27,813 bases of DNA from Chara braunii (taxonomy: Eukaryota > Streptophyta > Charophyceae > Charales > Characeae). The position numbers and the translations under genes are program-made. How positions within the stretch are numbered: the stretch's first letter is position 1; each line of letters begins with the position of its first letter. Location: positions 531,773 to 559,585 of the forward strand of contig BFEA01000777.1 of NCBI GenBank assembly GCA_003427395.1, given 5' to 3'. Shown in pieces: positions 1 to 8,515 of the stretch. The notes under the pieces were generated by a model. The model searched no databases. It saw only the letters and a list, made by a program, of their open reading frames with translations, and had not been told where the DNA came from.

Positions 1-894
1 TTGCATTTATCTGGGAACGAGCCCTCACAAAACAGGGCGGGTCGTGAACTGCTAAAAGTGATAGCGTGCATATCCTATGGGTCTGAAATAAGCAAGAATA
101 GGAGGTCCTCGAGTAATCGTAGAACCCGTCACTCTAAATTTTTATTCAACGGGTATAGCAAAGTGTTTCTAAGCCCCTGGTGGGAACGAGCAGGCATTCT
201 ATGTAAAATGTGTTAGTTTACTCAGGAATGTTTCACTCCGGCTGTCAACTAAGATCGGATCCGTTTAACAGTCCGTGAATCTGGGTGGCTGGCAAGTATC
301 TAAAACAAACAAAGGGGATATTGTAGCTGGGTATCTCTCCAAGGCCAGAAGCATGAAGAGGAAATAGTGAACGGGATCGCGGAACCTTATCAGAACTGGA
401 TCAGTAAAGTAATCTGTTTTGCCCCTGCCACTTGACAGCTAAACAGACGAGGGAAGACCAACAAATTTAGACATACAGATTGGTCAGTTTCTTAGTGGTG
501 GGATTCAGTGGAAAAATGGGGGACCAGTGAGAATGGCAGACTTGACGATTTTGAGAGCTAGTACTTACGCGCTGTTCAACTAAACGTTCAATCAAAACTC
601 AAGAGCCCGAGCAATCATTAGGGCCTGGATATTACTATTCATGCCGAGGTCGACTGCTTTTCCAGTCCTCTAGGTGCTAAAAGCCAGTTTGGTGATCACG
701 CGAACTGAAGGGAATTTAGTCAGTATCTAAACAGACTTGGATAAATGTAAACTGGACTAACTAGTTAAGTTCCTCTGACCCCAAGTCCAGGAAACAGTTC
801 CGTACTTTTTGTGTAAAGTTTACGGAGCTCATCTGCAGTCAATCAAGTTCGCTACTATACTTAATGTTTGAATCCTTGGTAAGTCATAGGAAAG

Positions 895-1140
895 ATGAGG
901 GAAGACGAGGTCCTAGTAGTGAAGTGCAGTTCGGTGAGAGACAAGGGGGAGAAGTGGGAGGAAGAAGCCTGTTTTGATATAGAAACTCATAAATTAATTC
1001 AGAAAGGATACGCCGTAGGGAAGGCCAGAGGGGAGAGGTGTATCGAGTACATTTCCTATTTTTATAGTCTAGATGGTAAGTTGCACAACATCGGCTCTTC
1101 ACTAGAGACAGTGGAGCAAGCCATGGCAAAGCTCAGGTAA
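895..1140 (+). CDS. Small LTR ORF, 81 aa, unknown; possible divergent module copy
   Basis: An ATG-started 81-codon ORF in the 5' LTR that also exists, with the same start and stop, at 18308-18553 in the 3' LTR. Its C-terminal third has a DGKLH segment after a hydrophobic VSYFYS strand, which resembles the DGTIHD segment of the LTR ORF at 1825. The upstream LIQKGYAV resembles the RGVFPY segment of the internal modules. The two copies differ by about 8 residues against about 3 silent changes, so there is no sign of protein-level constraint after insertion. No known domain is recognised. It could be a degenerate relative of the module repeated downstream, or a chance ORF kept open in both copies. 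Confidence 0.3.
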   Translation: MREDEVLVVKCSSVRDKGEKWEEEACFDIETHKLIQKGYAVGKARGERCIEYISYFYSLDGKLHNIGSSLETVEQAMAKLR

Positions 1141-1571
1141 CTGAGGAAAGTACTCCAGTTTTTCTCTATTGGAAACTTTTTTGACAAATATTGCTCAGAA
1201 CCCCGTGTCCTATTCAGTGTAATTTCTGATCAGCCAGTGAAAGGACAATCAACATTCCTGATCGGCAAGCAACAATCTATTAATCTTCAGATTTGCAATT
1301 AATCAGTTTTTCCAGAAACTTGTTTCCAACCAACCACACAAATCAATGTTCAGCGATCTGTTCTCTGAAGCCCCGTTTTTCAGTGACTTTCCCAGTGAGT
1401 TTCCAACAACCATTCAAATCTGGTCATCAGCATCTGGCTAGCATTTACTCAATCCATAATCTGCATCCAGGCAGTGCTCAACTAGCACTCGATCAACAGG
1501 TATCTCGGCAGTACCCGACCCTTCTCTTTTCTCCTCAGTATTTAATCAGTGATATTGAGGTTTTAATCAGG

Positions 1572-1615
1572 GGTTAAATAGCAATTGACGGGTGGTTAAA
1601 TAGCAGTTCACGGGT
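1572..1615 (+). repeat. 22-bp tandem duplication in LTR
   Basis: Two adjacent units beginning GGTTAAATAGCA at 1572 and 1594 differ at two positions. The same pair is present in the 3' LTR at 18982-19025, so it predates the insertion. It lies upstream of the LTR ORF at 1825. A second, looser repetition of a CAATCAGGAA...CTTATCAGAAACA pattern follows at about 1685-1790. Confidence 0.7.
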
Positions 1616-1824
1616 GTATGATTGGCACTCGGTCAGCGCTCGACAAGTGATTTCAACGGTATTCAGTTTTCACAGCTAGCTATCAGCCAACAATTAGGAA
1701 CAACGGTATTCTTATCAGAAACAGCATTTGAACAGCAACCGGAAACAACAATCAGGAATAGCAACACTCTTATCAGAAACAGTATTCAGAAACGACAGTC
1801 AAGGGGCAACCGAAGTCGTTTTCC

Positions 1825-2406
1825 ATGAGTACAGTTGAATCCTTTCAAGTCAGCGAGTCAGTGCTGGCCAATCTCAATCAGAGATCATGCAAAAAGGCAT
1901 TCGGCTATCGGTATGCTAGTGCCTTTGGTTTCAGACAAGGAGATTTGTCAATCTTTGTAGTCCAGACCAGTTTTGCCGATGGCACTATCCACGATCTGAG
2001 GCCCTATCTGAAGAAGGGTAAAGAGGCTCATGAGCATTTTGACGCCGTGTGGATCTCCGCCACGAGGTATCTCGAGCAGAGGGAGAGAGAGATCGATGAG
2101 AGTGGCACCAAACTGATTCACAGCTTTGGGCCCAAGCTTTATACAGACTATCCTAAGCCTCCCGTTCCTTCCCTTCTCACAGATGGCACGGGCTGACATG
2201 ATATGGTCGGCTTGGCAAAAAGGTATATTTCCCCAGCAGTGATCGATATTGAGGCACTAATTGAGCCCACCGAGTATCCCCACCTTAGACGGGGAGTCTT
2301 CTCAGTGGACGGGCTGCATACATTGTGGGAGAAGTTCTGCTCTATGGTTAACTTTCGTGTCATGTATCTTGGATGGTCATGCTCAGAGCTTGTTGGCTTC
2401 AGGTGA
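1825..2406 (+). pseudogene. LTR-encoded module protein (5' copy, stop-interrupted)
   Basis: The ORF runs from ATG 1825 to a TGA at 2194-2196, then continues in frame to TGA 2404-2406, about 193 codons in all. At the first TGA the 3' LTR has TGG (19603-19605), so the stop is a G-to-A nonsense change of a tryptophan codon. The central part carries the block IFVVQTSFADGTIHD then RPYLKKG, which matches the internal ORF at 3315 (block VVLTQFLEGDIYDIRPYVKKG) with almost no gaps. The later DGTG-Trp segment matches the DGTN-stop and KDNW segments of the internal copies. A charged helix (YLEQREREID) follows the first block, as in the copy at 3719. It is thus a member of the element's own repeated module family placed in the LTR. 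The function is unknown. Confidence 0.6.
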
Positions 2407-2925
2407 CACTTTGTCACGAGGCCTCAATCTCAGACTGTACGTGAGCGTGGGTCACAGTACCAGAGATGAACAACGAAATGAGAGATTGAGAACGACTATT
2501 TAGAGGGTTGAGTGAGGACTGTTGAGAGGTGCTGAGCGTGCTTGCTTATGTGTACTTTCTGAGATTATTACGAGTTCTCATTCTTCCCTCATTCATCTTG
2601 CCTTTGCCTTGAGTCAATCGGGATTGATCTCCTCCTTGACACTGCTTGATGGTTATGTTCTCCTTTGCTGATCATGTCACGGTTCTCAAATTCCTAAATT
2701 GGCATCTCGATACATACGCAGCATGTTTGTTTTAATTATTATTATTTGCTTTATCAATGCTGTTTTGAATCACAATTAAAGATTCTTCAGACCGGGGTCA
2801 GGCGAAGATCGTAATTGAAGAGTCTCGCTCGAAGCCGAACGCACACAACAGGAAGGGATTTGCATTAATTTATTTTATTTTAATTTTGCAACCACAAATA
2901 AAATCATACGTGACAGCTTGTTGGC

Positions 2926-2957
2926 TTTCCGGTCGCCCGAAGTGGACCGACTGGAAA
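2926..2957 (+). other. Hairpin at the 3' end of the 5' LTR (U5)
   Basis: TTTCCGGTCG (2926-2935) can pair with CGACTGGAAA (2948-2957) across a 12-nt loop, with one G-U pair. In the 3' LTR the right arm is CGACCGGAAA and the pairing is perfect (20338-20369). It ends ten bases before the LTR terminus, next to the PBS, where retroelement RNAs often carry structured U5 stems. Confidence 0.6.
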
Positions 2958-2971
2958 AAGTGCGACAAAAA

Positions 2972-2989
2972 TGACGCCGTTGCCGGGGA
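2972..2989 (+). other. Primer-binding site, tRNA-Asp-like
   Basis: TGACGCCGTTGCCGGGGA begins five bases after the LTR end. It matches, except for the third base, the complement of the 3' end of plant tRNA-Asp(GUC) as used by Athila and Tat-type elements (TGG at the start for the CCA tail). The match to plant tRNA-Asp is from memory. The TGG-to-TGA change may be a mutation in this dead copy. The position between the LTR and the gag region is as expected. Confidence 0.8.
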
Positions 2990-3010
2990 CATGAAAATAT
3001 TTTCGTGTCC
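2987..3010 (+). other. 24-nt palindrome overlapping PBS 3' edge
   Basis: GGACATGAAAAT (2987-2998) is followed directly by ATTTTCGTGTCC (2999-3010), its reverse complement except for one T-G pair. As RNA it is a self-complementary element with 12 possible pairs. It lies where retroviral RNA dimerisation or packaging signals usually sit. That function is inference only. Confidence 0.6.
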
Positions 3011-3314
3011 AGAACGATCCTTGGTCATCATCATCTATGAGCTTTGATTAGGACGTGAAAACTATTGATAATATTGTGAGCATTATATTAATTCTATTGT
3101 TCTCATTGAGTCTCGATTCTCCTGAGAATCACAGCTGCTAACTGTGTCGTATTATTTCCTTGTGTGAGGTACCACTCTGAACCGGAGAAAGGAGATTGAT
3201 ATGATTGACTGGAGAGAATCATACTTGATTTCAGGTATGCCTTATGACCCTATGATGTCCTTTGAATACTGAGAAGGGAAACAAAGAATCAAGAGTTCAG
3301 GGAATTCATCAAGA
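3011..3314 (+). other. Internal leader, no gene seen
   Basis: AT-rich leader between PBS and the first internal ORF. I see no ORF of note and no structured repeat here. The ATG at 3315 is the first one that opens the module family. Confidence 0.5.
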
Positions 3315-3712
3315 ATGTTAACTTCTGATGCATTGAGAGAACTTTCGAAAGTAACTACCAAAGGAATATTCCCCTATCAGTATGAGCATTGTTGGGTCTA
3401 CCGTTCAGGCAGTTCGGCCATCAGCGTAGTGCTGACTCAATTCTTGGAGGGAGATATTTATGATATCCGTCCCTATGTCAAGAAGGGAGACTGTGACAAT
3501 GGTGAGACCTTCAACTGGCTATGAGAAATTGCAATTCAGTCTCTTTATGATGAGAAGGCGGAATTAATTTAAGCAGAAGAAGAAAATGGAATGGGGTTTA
3601 ATGCCAGTGACATATGAGACTGTTTCGATTCCTCCTATACCTGACAGCTATTGTGATGGGACTAACTGACTGCCGATAATCAACATGGTATTGACAAGGG
3701 CGAAAAAAAACG
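3315..3712 (+). pseudogene. Gag-region module copy 1 (broken)
   Basis: ATG 3315 opens a frame whose residues about 11-58 carry VTTKGIFPYQYE, then VVLTQFLEGDIYDIRPYVKKG. This is the clearest match to the LTR ORF at 1825 and to the copy at 3719. A TGA (3522-3524) breaks it. The same frame continues as EIAIQSLYDEKAELI, then TAA, then AEEENGMGF, after which the similarity continues in another frame from ATG 3601 (PPIPDSYCDGTN, TGA 3667-3669, then LPIINMVL). The TGA at 3667 sits where copy 2 and the 3' LTR ORF have tryptophan. So one module of about 130 residues is present, broken by three stops and a frameshift near 3597. Function unknown; position says Gag or a Gag-adjacent protein. Confidence 0.6.
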
Positions 3713-3718
3713 GTGGTC

Positions 3719-4177
3719 ATGAGAACTAAAGAGATTTCAGCAGAAGAATACAGGCAGAGAAGGCAGAAATTCGACAGAGGTTCAGGCCCAAGTCAAGAGG
3801 AAGTTGAGTGTCTCCTAGAGTCACTGAACACTCTAACTAAGAGAGGGGTGTTCCCATATGAGGTTGTCAGGTATGAGATGGTCGAAAGCGGATGGGAGCA
3901 GAAACGGTTATATGTACTGACATTCTATTTTACGGATCAGGATGTGTATGATGTGAGAATCTATGTTCCAAAAGAAAGAAGTGATGATGCAGTGTATGGG
4001 AGATGCCGGGGATTTGCTGAAGAGGTAGTACTGAAAGAGCAAGAGCGACTTGAGAAAGAGAACAGATGCTTCACTGGATCTACTCGATTTACTGTTTTTG
4101 ATGGACTCTCAGTCTCTCCTTTACCTGATATTAATCTATCTAAAGACAATTGGTATGCCATGATAAAGTTTGCATAG
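3719..4177 (+). CDS. Gag-region module copy 2, about 152 aa (best preserved)
   Basis: The first ATG of the open frame is at 3719; the frame itself reaches back to a GTG at 3713. After a basic, glutamine-rich N-terminus it shows TLTKRGVFPYEVVRYE, LYVLTFYFTDQDVYDVRIYVPK, a charged helix KEQERLEKENRCF, and SPLPDINLSKDNWYAMIKFA, in the same order as copy 1 and the LTR ORF. The pattern is two hydrophobic strands separated by an acidic turn, a DhRxY strand, a charged helix and a P-x-P...W tail. It is unbroken and gives the best picture of the module. It ends at TAG 4175-4177 and overlaps the frame of the next copy from 4150. I recognise no database family. Gag matrix or capsid identity is possible but not shown. 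Confidence 0.55.
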   Translation: MRTKEISAEEYRQRRQKFDRGSGPSQEEVECLLESLNTLTKRGVFPYEVVRYEMVESGWEQKRLYVLTFYFTDQDVYDVRIYVPKERSDDAVYGRCRGFAEEVVLKEQERLEKENRCFTGSTRFTVFDGLSVSPLPDINLSKDNWYAMIKFA

Positions 4178-4700
4178 AAAGTGAAGTGGGTCCAAGAAGA
4201 ATACTCTCAGTAGCCAGGATAACTACTGTGAGGGGTAAACTCTATGAGGTGATAGGGTATGATAATCCTTTTGTGATCCTGAGATATGAGACTTGTGTGA
4301 GGGGGCCCATAATATTTCACATCCCAGTGGTCAAATTCCTGAGTACTGGCAGCTTGGACGTACGGATTTATGTACCAGCAGGCCTAGAAAAGGGAGATGA
4401 TTACTTGAAGTGTCAGACAAGTGTTTATATTGGTCTCATAAGAATCAAGGAGTGGCTTGAAAAGTTAAAGAGAAAGGTAACCTGAGGGAAGGACGTAAGA
4501 CAATTTGAAAGGCTCCCTGAGTTCTTAATTGCTAAGGGGTTTGAAGACAGGGGAGACTGGATGCCTCTGCTGGAGGCTATTGCTGAGATTGGTAGAGCAA
4601 GGGAAAAAAAAATCACTGTGATGATAAAATCAACGTTTTTCTTCAGACCTTTATCCGAACAGCAAGAAAAATTTCATATTTGGATGAAACTCAAAGATGC
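4178..4700 (+). pseudogene. Gag-region module copy 3 (broken)
   Basis: The frame open over 4150-4485 carries ARITTVRGKLYEVIGY, then FHIPVVKFLSTGSLDVRIYVPAG, then a long helix ending KEWLEKLKRK, again in module order. After the TGA at 4483-4485 the same frame continues to about 4700 with RLPEFLIAKGFEDRGDWMPL, which matches the P-x-P...DGTxW tail of the other copies, then KFHIWMKLKD before further breaks. The tail conservation argues that the TGA is a disabling mutation rather than a natural end. It follows copy 2 with only a small frame overlap, so copies 1-3 form a tandem array. Function unknown. Confidence 0.5.
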
Positions 4701-5549
4701 CATATATTTTTGACAAATTTACTGACACTGAAAGGCAGACAGTTCTTAATCAAGCTCAGCACTATCCTCTCAGATGGGATGAAATGGTTACAATCATAAG
4801 AACTCTACCTACTGTCTCCCATAAGAAATGGTCACTGGATCAGATCAGTACTTTGGTCAAGGATTAAGAGACTGAGAATGAAATGAATAGAGGAAGCAAT
4901 CTGACTGCTGAGAATATTATTCAAAAGGTAATGACTAACTTTATGTCTGCGAGGCCTGCAACGCATGCTGTGGATGACAAGGGAAAGAAAAAGGCTGAAA
5001 GTGAGGAAGATGGACCCCAGACATCCAAGAGGTATGAGGCTTCTTGCCCTTAAACATGATCAAAAGATGAAGATTAAGAAGAACAGAAAGACCAATGTGA
5101 ATGTTCATTTTCTCATTGAAGAATTGCCTAATGAGTTAGTACAGGGAGCAAGTGATTCTCATACTACGGTTGTACTGTCTTTGCAATCTTTAACGTTGAC
5201 AAAGTGCGAGCCTAGTGAGGCTTCTACAAGTGAGCCTCCACTAAAAGAAAATCATACATTCCATAATTTTTTTGAATGAGTAGAGTCTTCTTCCAATGAG
5301 ATAGTTCGCTTTCTGGCCAAAATGGTGTCGTTTCATGACGATTTACCCCCATAACTCGTCATGGAACCTAGTGTCAGGATTGGTGAAGTGAGGAACAACG
5401 AAACCCGTATGACGCCTCAAATGATAGAAGAAAAGAAAAGGAGGAAAGATGAGGAGTCACTTATTAACATCCTTGATGACCCTGAACAGGAACGCTCATG
5501 AGAAAAGAATAAACAGGGGTGAAAGAGAAAATTTATTCTCAAGAGTGAC
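4701..5549 (+). pseudogene. Gag C-terminal and pre-protease region, decayed
   Basis: One frame from about 4703 reads IFDKFTDTERQTVLNQ, WDEMVTIIRTLP and KWSLDQISTLVKD, then TAA (4865-4867), then NLTAENIIQKVMTNFM and a lysine-glutamate rich stretch. Near 5040-5055 the coding sense moves to the frame of the protease, with PNELVQGASDS and so on, and stops at 5277, 5352, 5499 and 5520. The last part (from 5523, FILKSDLDDGIVIFD) is continuous with the protease frame. I see no CCHC zinc knuckle, so if this is Gag it lacks the usual nucleocapsid motif or has lost it. The helical, polar composition fits a Gag C-terminus, but the identity rests on position. Confidence 0.45.
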
Positions 5550-6332
5550 TTGGATGATGGGATAGTGATTTTTGATGTAATTGCTAAAATGTTGGAAGAA
5601 ACGGAAGTGACATTATCTTTCAAGGAAGCAATGACACTAGCACCCAAACTGAGAGAAAAGTTGAAAAAGCTAATTGAGAAGAAAAAATTGAAAGTTAATT
5701 ATTTGGGGTCAGTCTTTCCCAACCAAGTGAACAGATCACTACAAGGTTGCAAGATGAGATTTGCAACCATGAGATGTGGACACCTTACAATTCGCATTAA
5801 TCAAGTGAAGATTCTAGCCCTAGTGGATTCCGGGGCAGAGATGGTACTTCTTTCACGAAGAACGATGAAGGCGAGTAATTTGACTATTGATAGGCCTGCG
5901 AAAAATGTATTGAGCAATATTGCAGGAGAGTTGTTCGTGGCGGGATTTATTGATAACTTAGCCATCAGAAATGGGACAATGTCTGTGGAATTATTGGGGT
6001 TTGTAGTGCCGGACCTGGACCATGACTGTATCTTGGGAACTCCATTCTTGCATAGGATGAAGACAGTCCAATTTTTCAATCATGAGGGGTCATCTTGGAT
6101 CGGCCTACAAAATCCTGAGACTGCTGAGGAACAGACCTTTATGGTCTGCACAAAGAGTGATTTCAAACATCAAATTTCTGCTAATTCAATCAGAAGGGAA
6201 GAGTCTGCTGAAAGGATTAGGAGACTAAAGGAAGAAGGAAAACAAGAAGCAAAAAAAAAGATTTCGGTGAGAATCAACTGGGTTTCGAAAATGATAAAAG
6301 CCCTTGGTAAACTCGAGGATGAGGACGGGTAA
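5550..6332 (+). CDS. Retroelement aspartic protease (PR) region, 260 aa
   Basis: Cleaves the Gag-Pol polyprotein. Residues 18-45 (EVTLSFKEAMTLAPKLREKL) are the conserved helical segment that precedes the protease in many Ty3/gypsy elements. The catalytic motif is LVDSGAE with the aspartate at residue 93 (5826-5828), followed by VLLS. The second hydrophobic-Gly signature, ILGTPFL, is at residues 161-167. The domain is complete and uninterrupted. The open frame continues upstream past 5523, so the ATG is not a proven start and the protein is probably made as part of a polyprotein. The C-terminal tail is lysine/glutamate rich with an A9 run at 6251-6259. Downstream pol lies in the -1 frame, joined somewhere near 6333-6400. 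Confidence 0.85.
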   Translation: MDDGIVIFDVIAKMLEETEVTLSFKEAMTLAPKLREKLKKLIEKKKLKVNYLGSVFPNQVNRSLQGCKMRFATMRCGHLTIRINQVKILALVDSGAEMVLLSRRTMKASNLTIDRPAKNVLSNIAGELFVAGFIDNLAIRNGTMSVELLGFVVPDLDHDCILGTPFLHRMKTVQFFNHEGSSWIGLQNPETAEEQTFMVCTKSDFKHQISANSIRREESAERIRRLKEEGKQEAKKKISVRINWVSKMIKALGKLEDEDG

Positions 6333-6374
6333 ATTGAAGCCTTCAAGAAAGCTGTAGAGACTGCTAAGGGAGGA

Positions 6375-7672
6375 AAGATGAAATTAAGGTTTGCATCGAC
6401 TCACTCCTTTTTAGGAAAATAGCCACTGGGTCAAAAATAAAATACAAGCCCAATGAGGTGAAGAAAAACCCGGTGGCAGTCCTAATAGAAAAGGATTGTG
6501 ATGAAGTACTGGAAAAGGAGAGGGGAATCATAAAAGCATTGAGAGAATCGGCAAAATTGGGGAATAGAGTCACATGAGAGAGATTTGACACAATGAAGAT
6601 AGGCTCGGATCATTTTATCTTGCCTAAGGAGAAAGAATATATCTTCAATATGTGCCAGAAATTCTCTGGTGCTTTCTCCTTTAACGATGAAGAAAGAGGG
6701 CGGTTGGATGTGGACATGATCAAGATGGCTAAAATTTGGGCAGTTGATTATGTTCCTTGGAATGATAGGCCAACCAAGTATGCCCTGAAGAAAGAGGCAA
6801 AAATTGTGAAGTATCTTGACAAAAAGATTGCATCTAATGTTGCTGAACCTGCTGATGGACCGTATGCTAACTACTGGTTTTGTTTCTGGAAACCAGGGGG
6901 CGGACTGAGATCGATACAGAATCTTCAGAAGCTCAATTCTGTGACGGTACGTGATGCAGGTAGTCTTCCCAATGTTGATCTTCTCTCGGAATCCTTTGCA
7001 GGTTGATGTATTTATTCTTTAGTTAATCTGTATTCTGGCTATGATCAGTTTCCTATTGATCCCACTAGCCGACCAATGACTGTCATGCACACGCCAAGGG
7101 GGCTTGTTCAGATGTGTGTGGTACCTCAGGGTTGGACTAACGGGGTGGCAGTGGTTCAAAGAGATATGATCAAGGTCATGCAAGATATTTCTCCTGAAAT
7201 AACCAACCCCTACATTGATGATAATCCTGTAAAAGGACCTTTGGTAAGAGATGAGACTTTGGTTGGAGGGGGAGTCAGAAAGTTTGTCTGGGAACATGCT
7301 GAAGGGGTAAAGATGGTCCTAGAGAGACTTCAGAAGTATAATCTGACTGCCAGCGGACCAAAGTCCCTTTTCTTCCAGCCATAAGTAATTATTTTGGGCT
7401 TCAGATGTTTCTCCAAGGGTAGGAGTCCGGATCCCAAGAAGTTAGATAAAATCCTAAACTGGACTTTGCCCCTCAAAAGAGTGACAAATGTCAGAAGCTT
7501 CTTGGGAGTCTGCGGATTCTGGAGGATTTTTATCCCTCATTTTGCTACCCTTGCAGAGCCTCTGAGGAAGATGGTAAGGCAAGGGGCTAACTTAGCATGG
7601 AATGATAAAAGACAGGCTGCAGCAGAAACATTGCAAGAAAAATTAAGAGATGGTGGTGTAGTGCTAGAAGTG
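6375..7672 (+). pseudogene. Reverse transcriptase domain (broken by stops)
   Basis: Copies the element RNA into DNA. One frame covers the whole domain: VDYVPWNDRPTKYA, PYANYWFCFWKPGGGLRSIQ, NLYSGYDQF with the motif A region, VPQGWTN at 7121-7141, and the catalytic YIDD at 7211-7222 followed by NPVKGP. Then come KFVWEHAEGVKMVLERLQ, SGPKS and the thumb/connection part FLGVCGFWRIFIPHF. Stops interrupt it at 6575-6577, 7004-7006 (after SESFAG) and 7382-7384 (after FFQP) without changing frame, so they are point nonsense mutations. Motif A reads LYSGYDQF, where the catalytic Asp is normally a few residues upstream; here the string is VNLYSGYD, so the usual Asp appears replaced by Asn. The YIDD-VKGP and FVWEH segments place it in a non-chromoviral Ty3/gypsy group. 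Confidence 0.9.
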
Positions 7673-8092
7673 CCACATTATGATGATGAGGAGGCAAGAC
7701 CTTTCATCATTGAGGCGGATAGAGGACTAGTTGCTCTGGGTGGAGTGCTCATTCAGAAAAATGGAAATGGGAGAGAGAGACCTCTGAGATTTGAGAGCAG
7801 GACTCTCAATTCTACAGAAAGAGGCTACACCCAATTCAGGAAAGAGCTACTGTCAATCATCCATAGCCTCAAGTGCTTTAGGCACTACGTACTAGGAAGA
7901 AGATTCATCCTGAGGACTGATGCATCTGCTGTGATTGGTGCCATTAAAAAACACCAACAGGTAGATCCAACAGTCAGCAGATGAATCGCCTTCATATGGA
8001 CATATTATTTTAAGCTGGAAAAGATTTCCACTGAGAAAAACAGAGCGGATGACTTAAGCCGGATTGAGTGGCGAGAAGGAGAAGATGAAGAT
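7673..8092 (+). pseudogene. RNase H domain (stop in C-terminal part)
   Basis: Degrades the RNA strand of the RNA/DNA hybrid. Same frame as RT. Acidic positions fitting the RNase H active site are the Asp in IIEADRG (7718-7720), the Glu in FRKELLSII (7844-7846) and the Asp in LRTDASAV (7919-7921). The usual spacing and the RHYVLGRRF segment are present. A TGA at 7982-7984 replaces the tryptophan expected in the conserved R-W-I segment, and the frame then continues IAFIWTYYFKLEKIS and ADDLSRIEW, the classical end of Ty3 RNase H (ADxLSR). The break is thus a single nonsense change. Confidence 0.88.
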
Positions 8093-8515
8093 GTGAATGA
8101 AACAATTGAAGAATCTGCCTATGTTGATAATTTCCTTAATAAAAAAAATGATGAGGATTATGAAGCACCATGCTCCTACAAGTGGAGTCTGTGGCCAGAA
8201 GAGAGAGATAGCTGGGGAGAAATCCCAAGCGCATACGTTTATGAGTTGATTCTAGGGAAAGAAGAAGAAGATGAACCAAACGATTGGTATGCAAGAGTTA
8301 ATGCAGCAGCAGTGGCTGCTCATGAAATTGCGGAAAGCTCAGGTTCAAATGAAGAAGAGAAGAGTGAAAAGAAGGAAGAAAAGATATTTTTATTCTTTGA
8401 AGAATATGATGAAAGTTATCAAGAGGTTGACAAGAGGATGGAAAAGGAGCAACTAAAATAATATTATTGTAAAAATTCAAGGAAGAAATTTAGACTAAAA
8501 AGATGACATCTCTTT
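8093..8515 (+). pseudogene. Acidic linker between RNase H and integrase
   Basis: About 120 codons in the pol frame, very rich in Glu and Lys (for example SSGSNEEEKSEKKEEK), without a recognisable domain. It ends with TAA 8459-8461 and TGA 8504-8506, then runs in the same frame into the integrase. Long acidic spacers at this place are common in the fungal-type Ty3 elements with this RT. It is best read as part of the original Pol polyprotein. Confidence 0.6.

Larger units (their letters stand above)
1..2967 (+). repeat. 5' LTR, 3' part only
   Basis: This matches 17414-20379 in direct orientation. In the first 240 bases I count 7 differences, mostly transitions, so the two LTRs have diverged by a few percent since insertion. 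It ends TGCGACA at 2961-2967, directly before the PBS spacer, and its other copy also ends with this string before sequence identity stops. A candidate AATAAA lies at 2897-2902. A patch at 2705-2777 does not match the corresponding 20111-20189, although both flanks match well. Apart from the two ORF regions listed separately and a 22-bp duplication at 1572-1615, 1-894, 1141-1824 and 2407-2925 hold no gene I can support. Confidence 0.9.

Noticed and set aside
1-20. LTR start at the first TG of the window (position 2), giving an LTR of about 3 kb
   Set aside because: The corresponding place at 17414 has no polypurine tract upstream, while a good one stands at 10006 right after integrase. The window most likely just opens inside the LTR.
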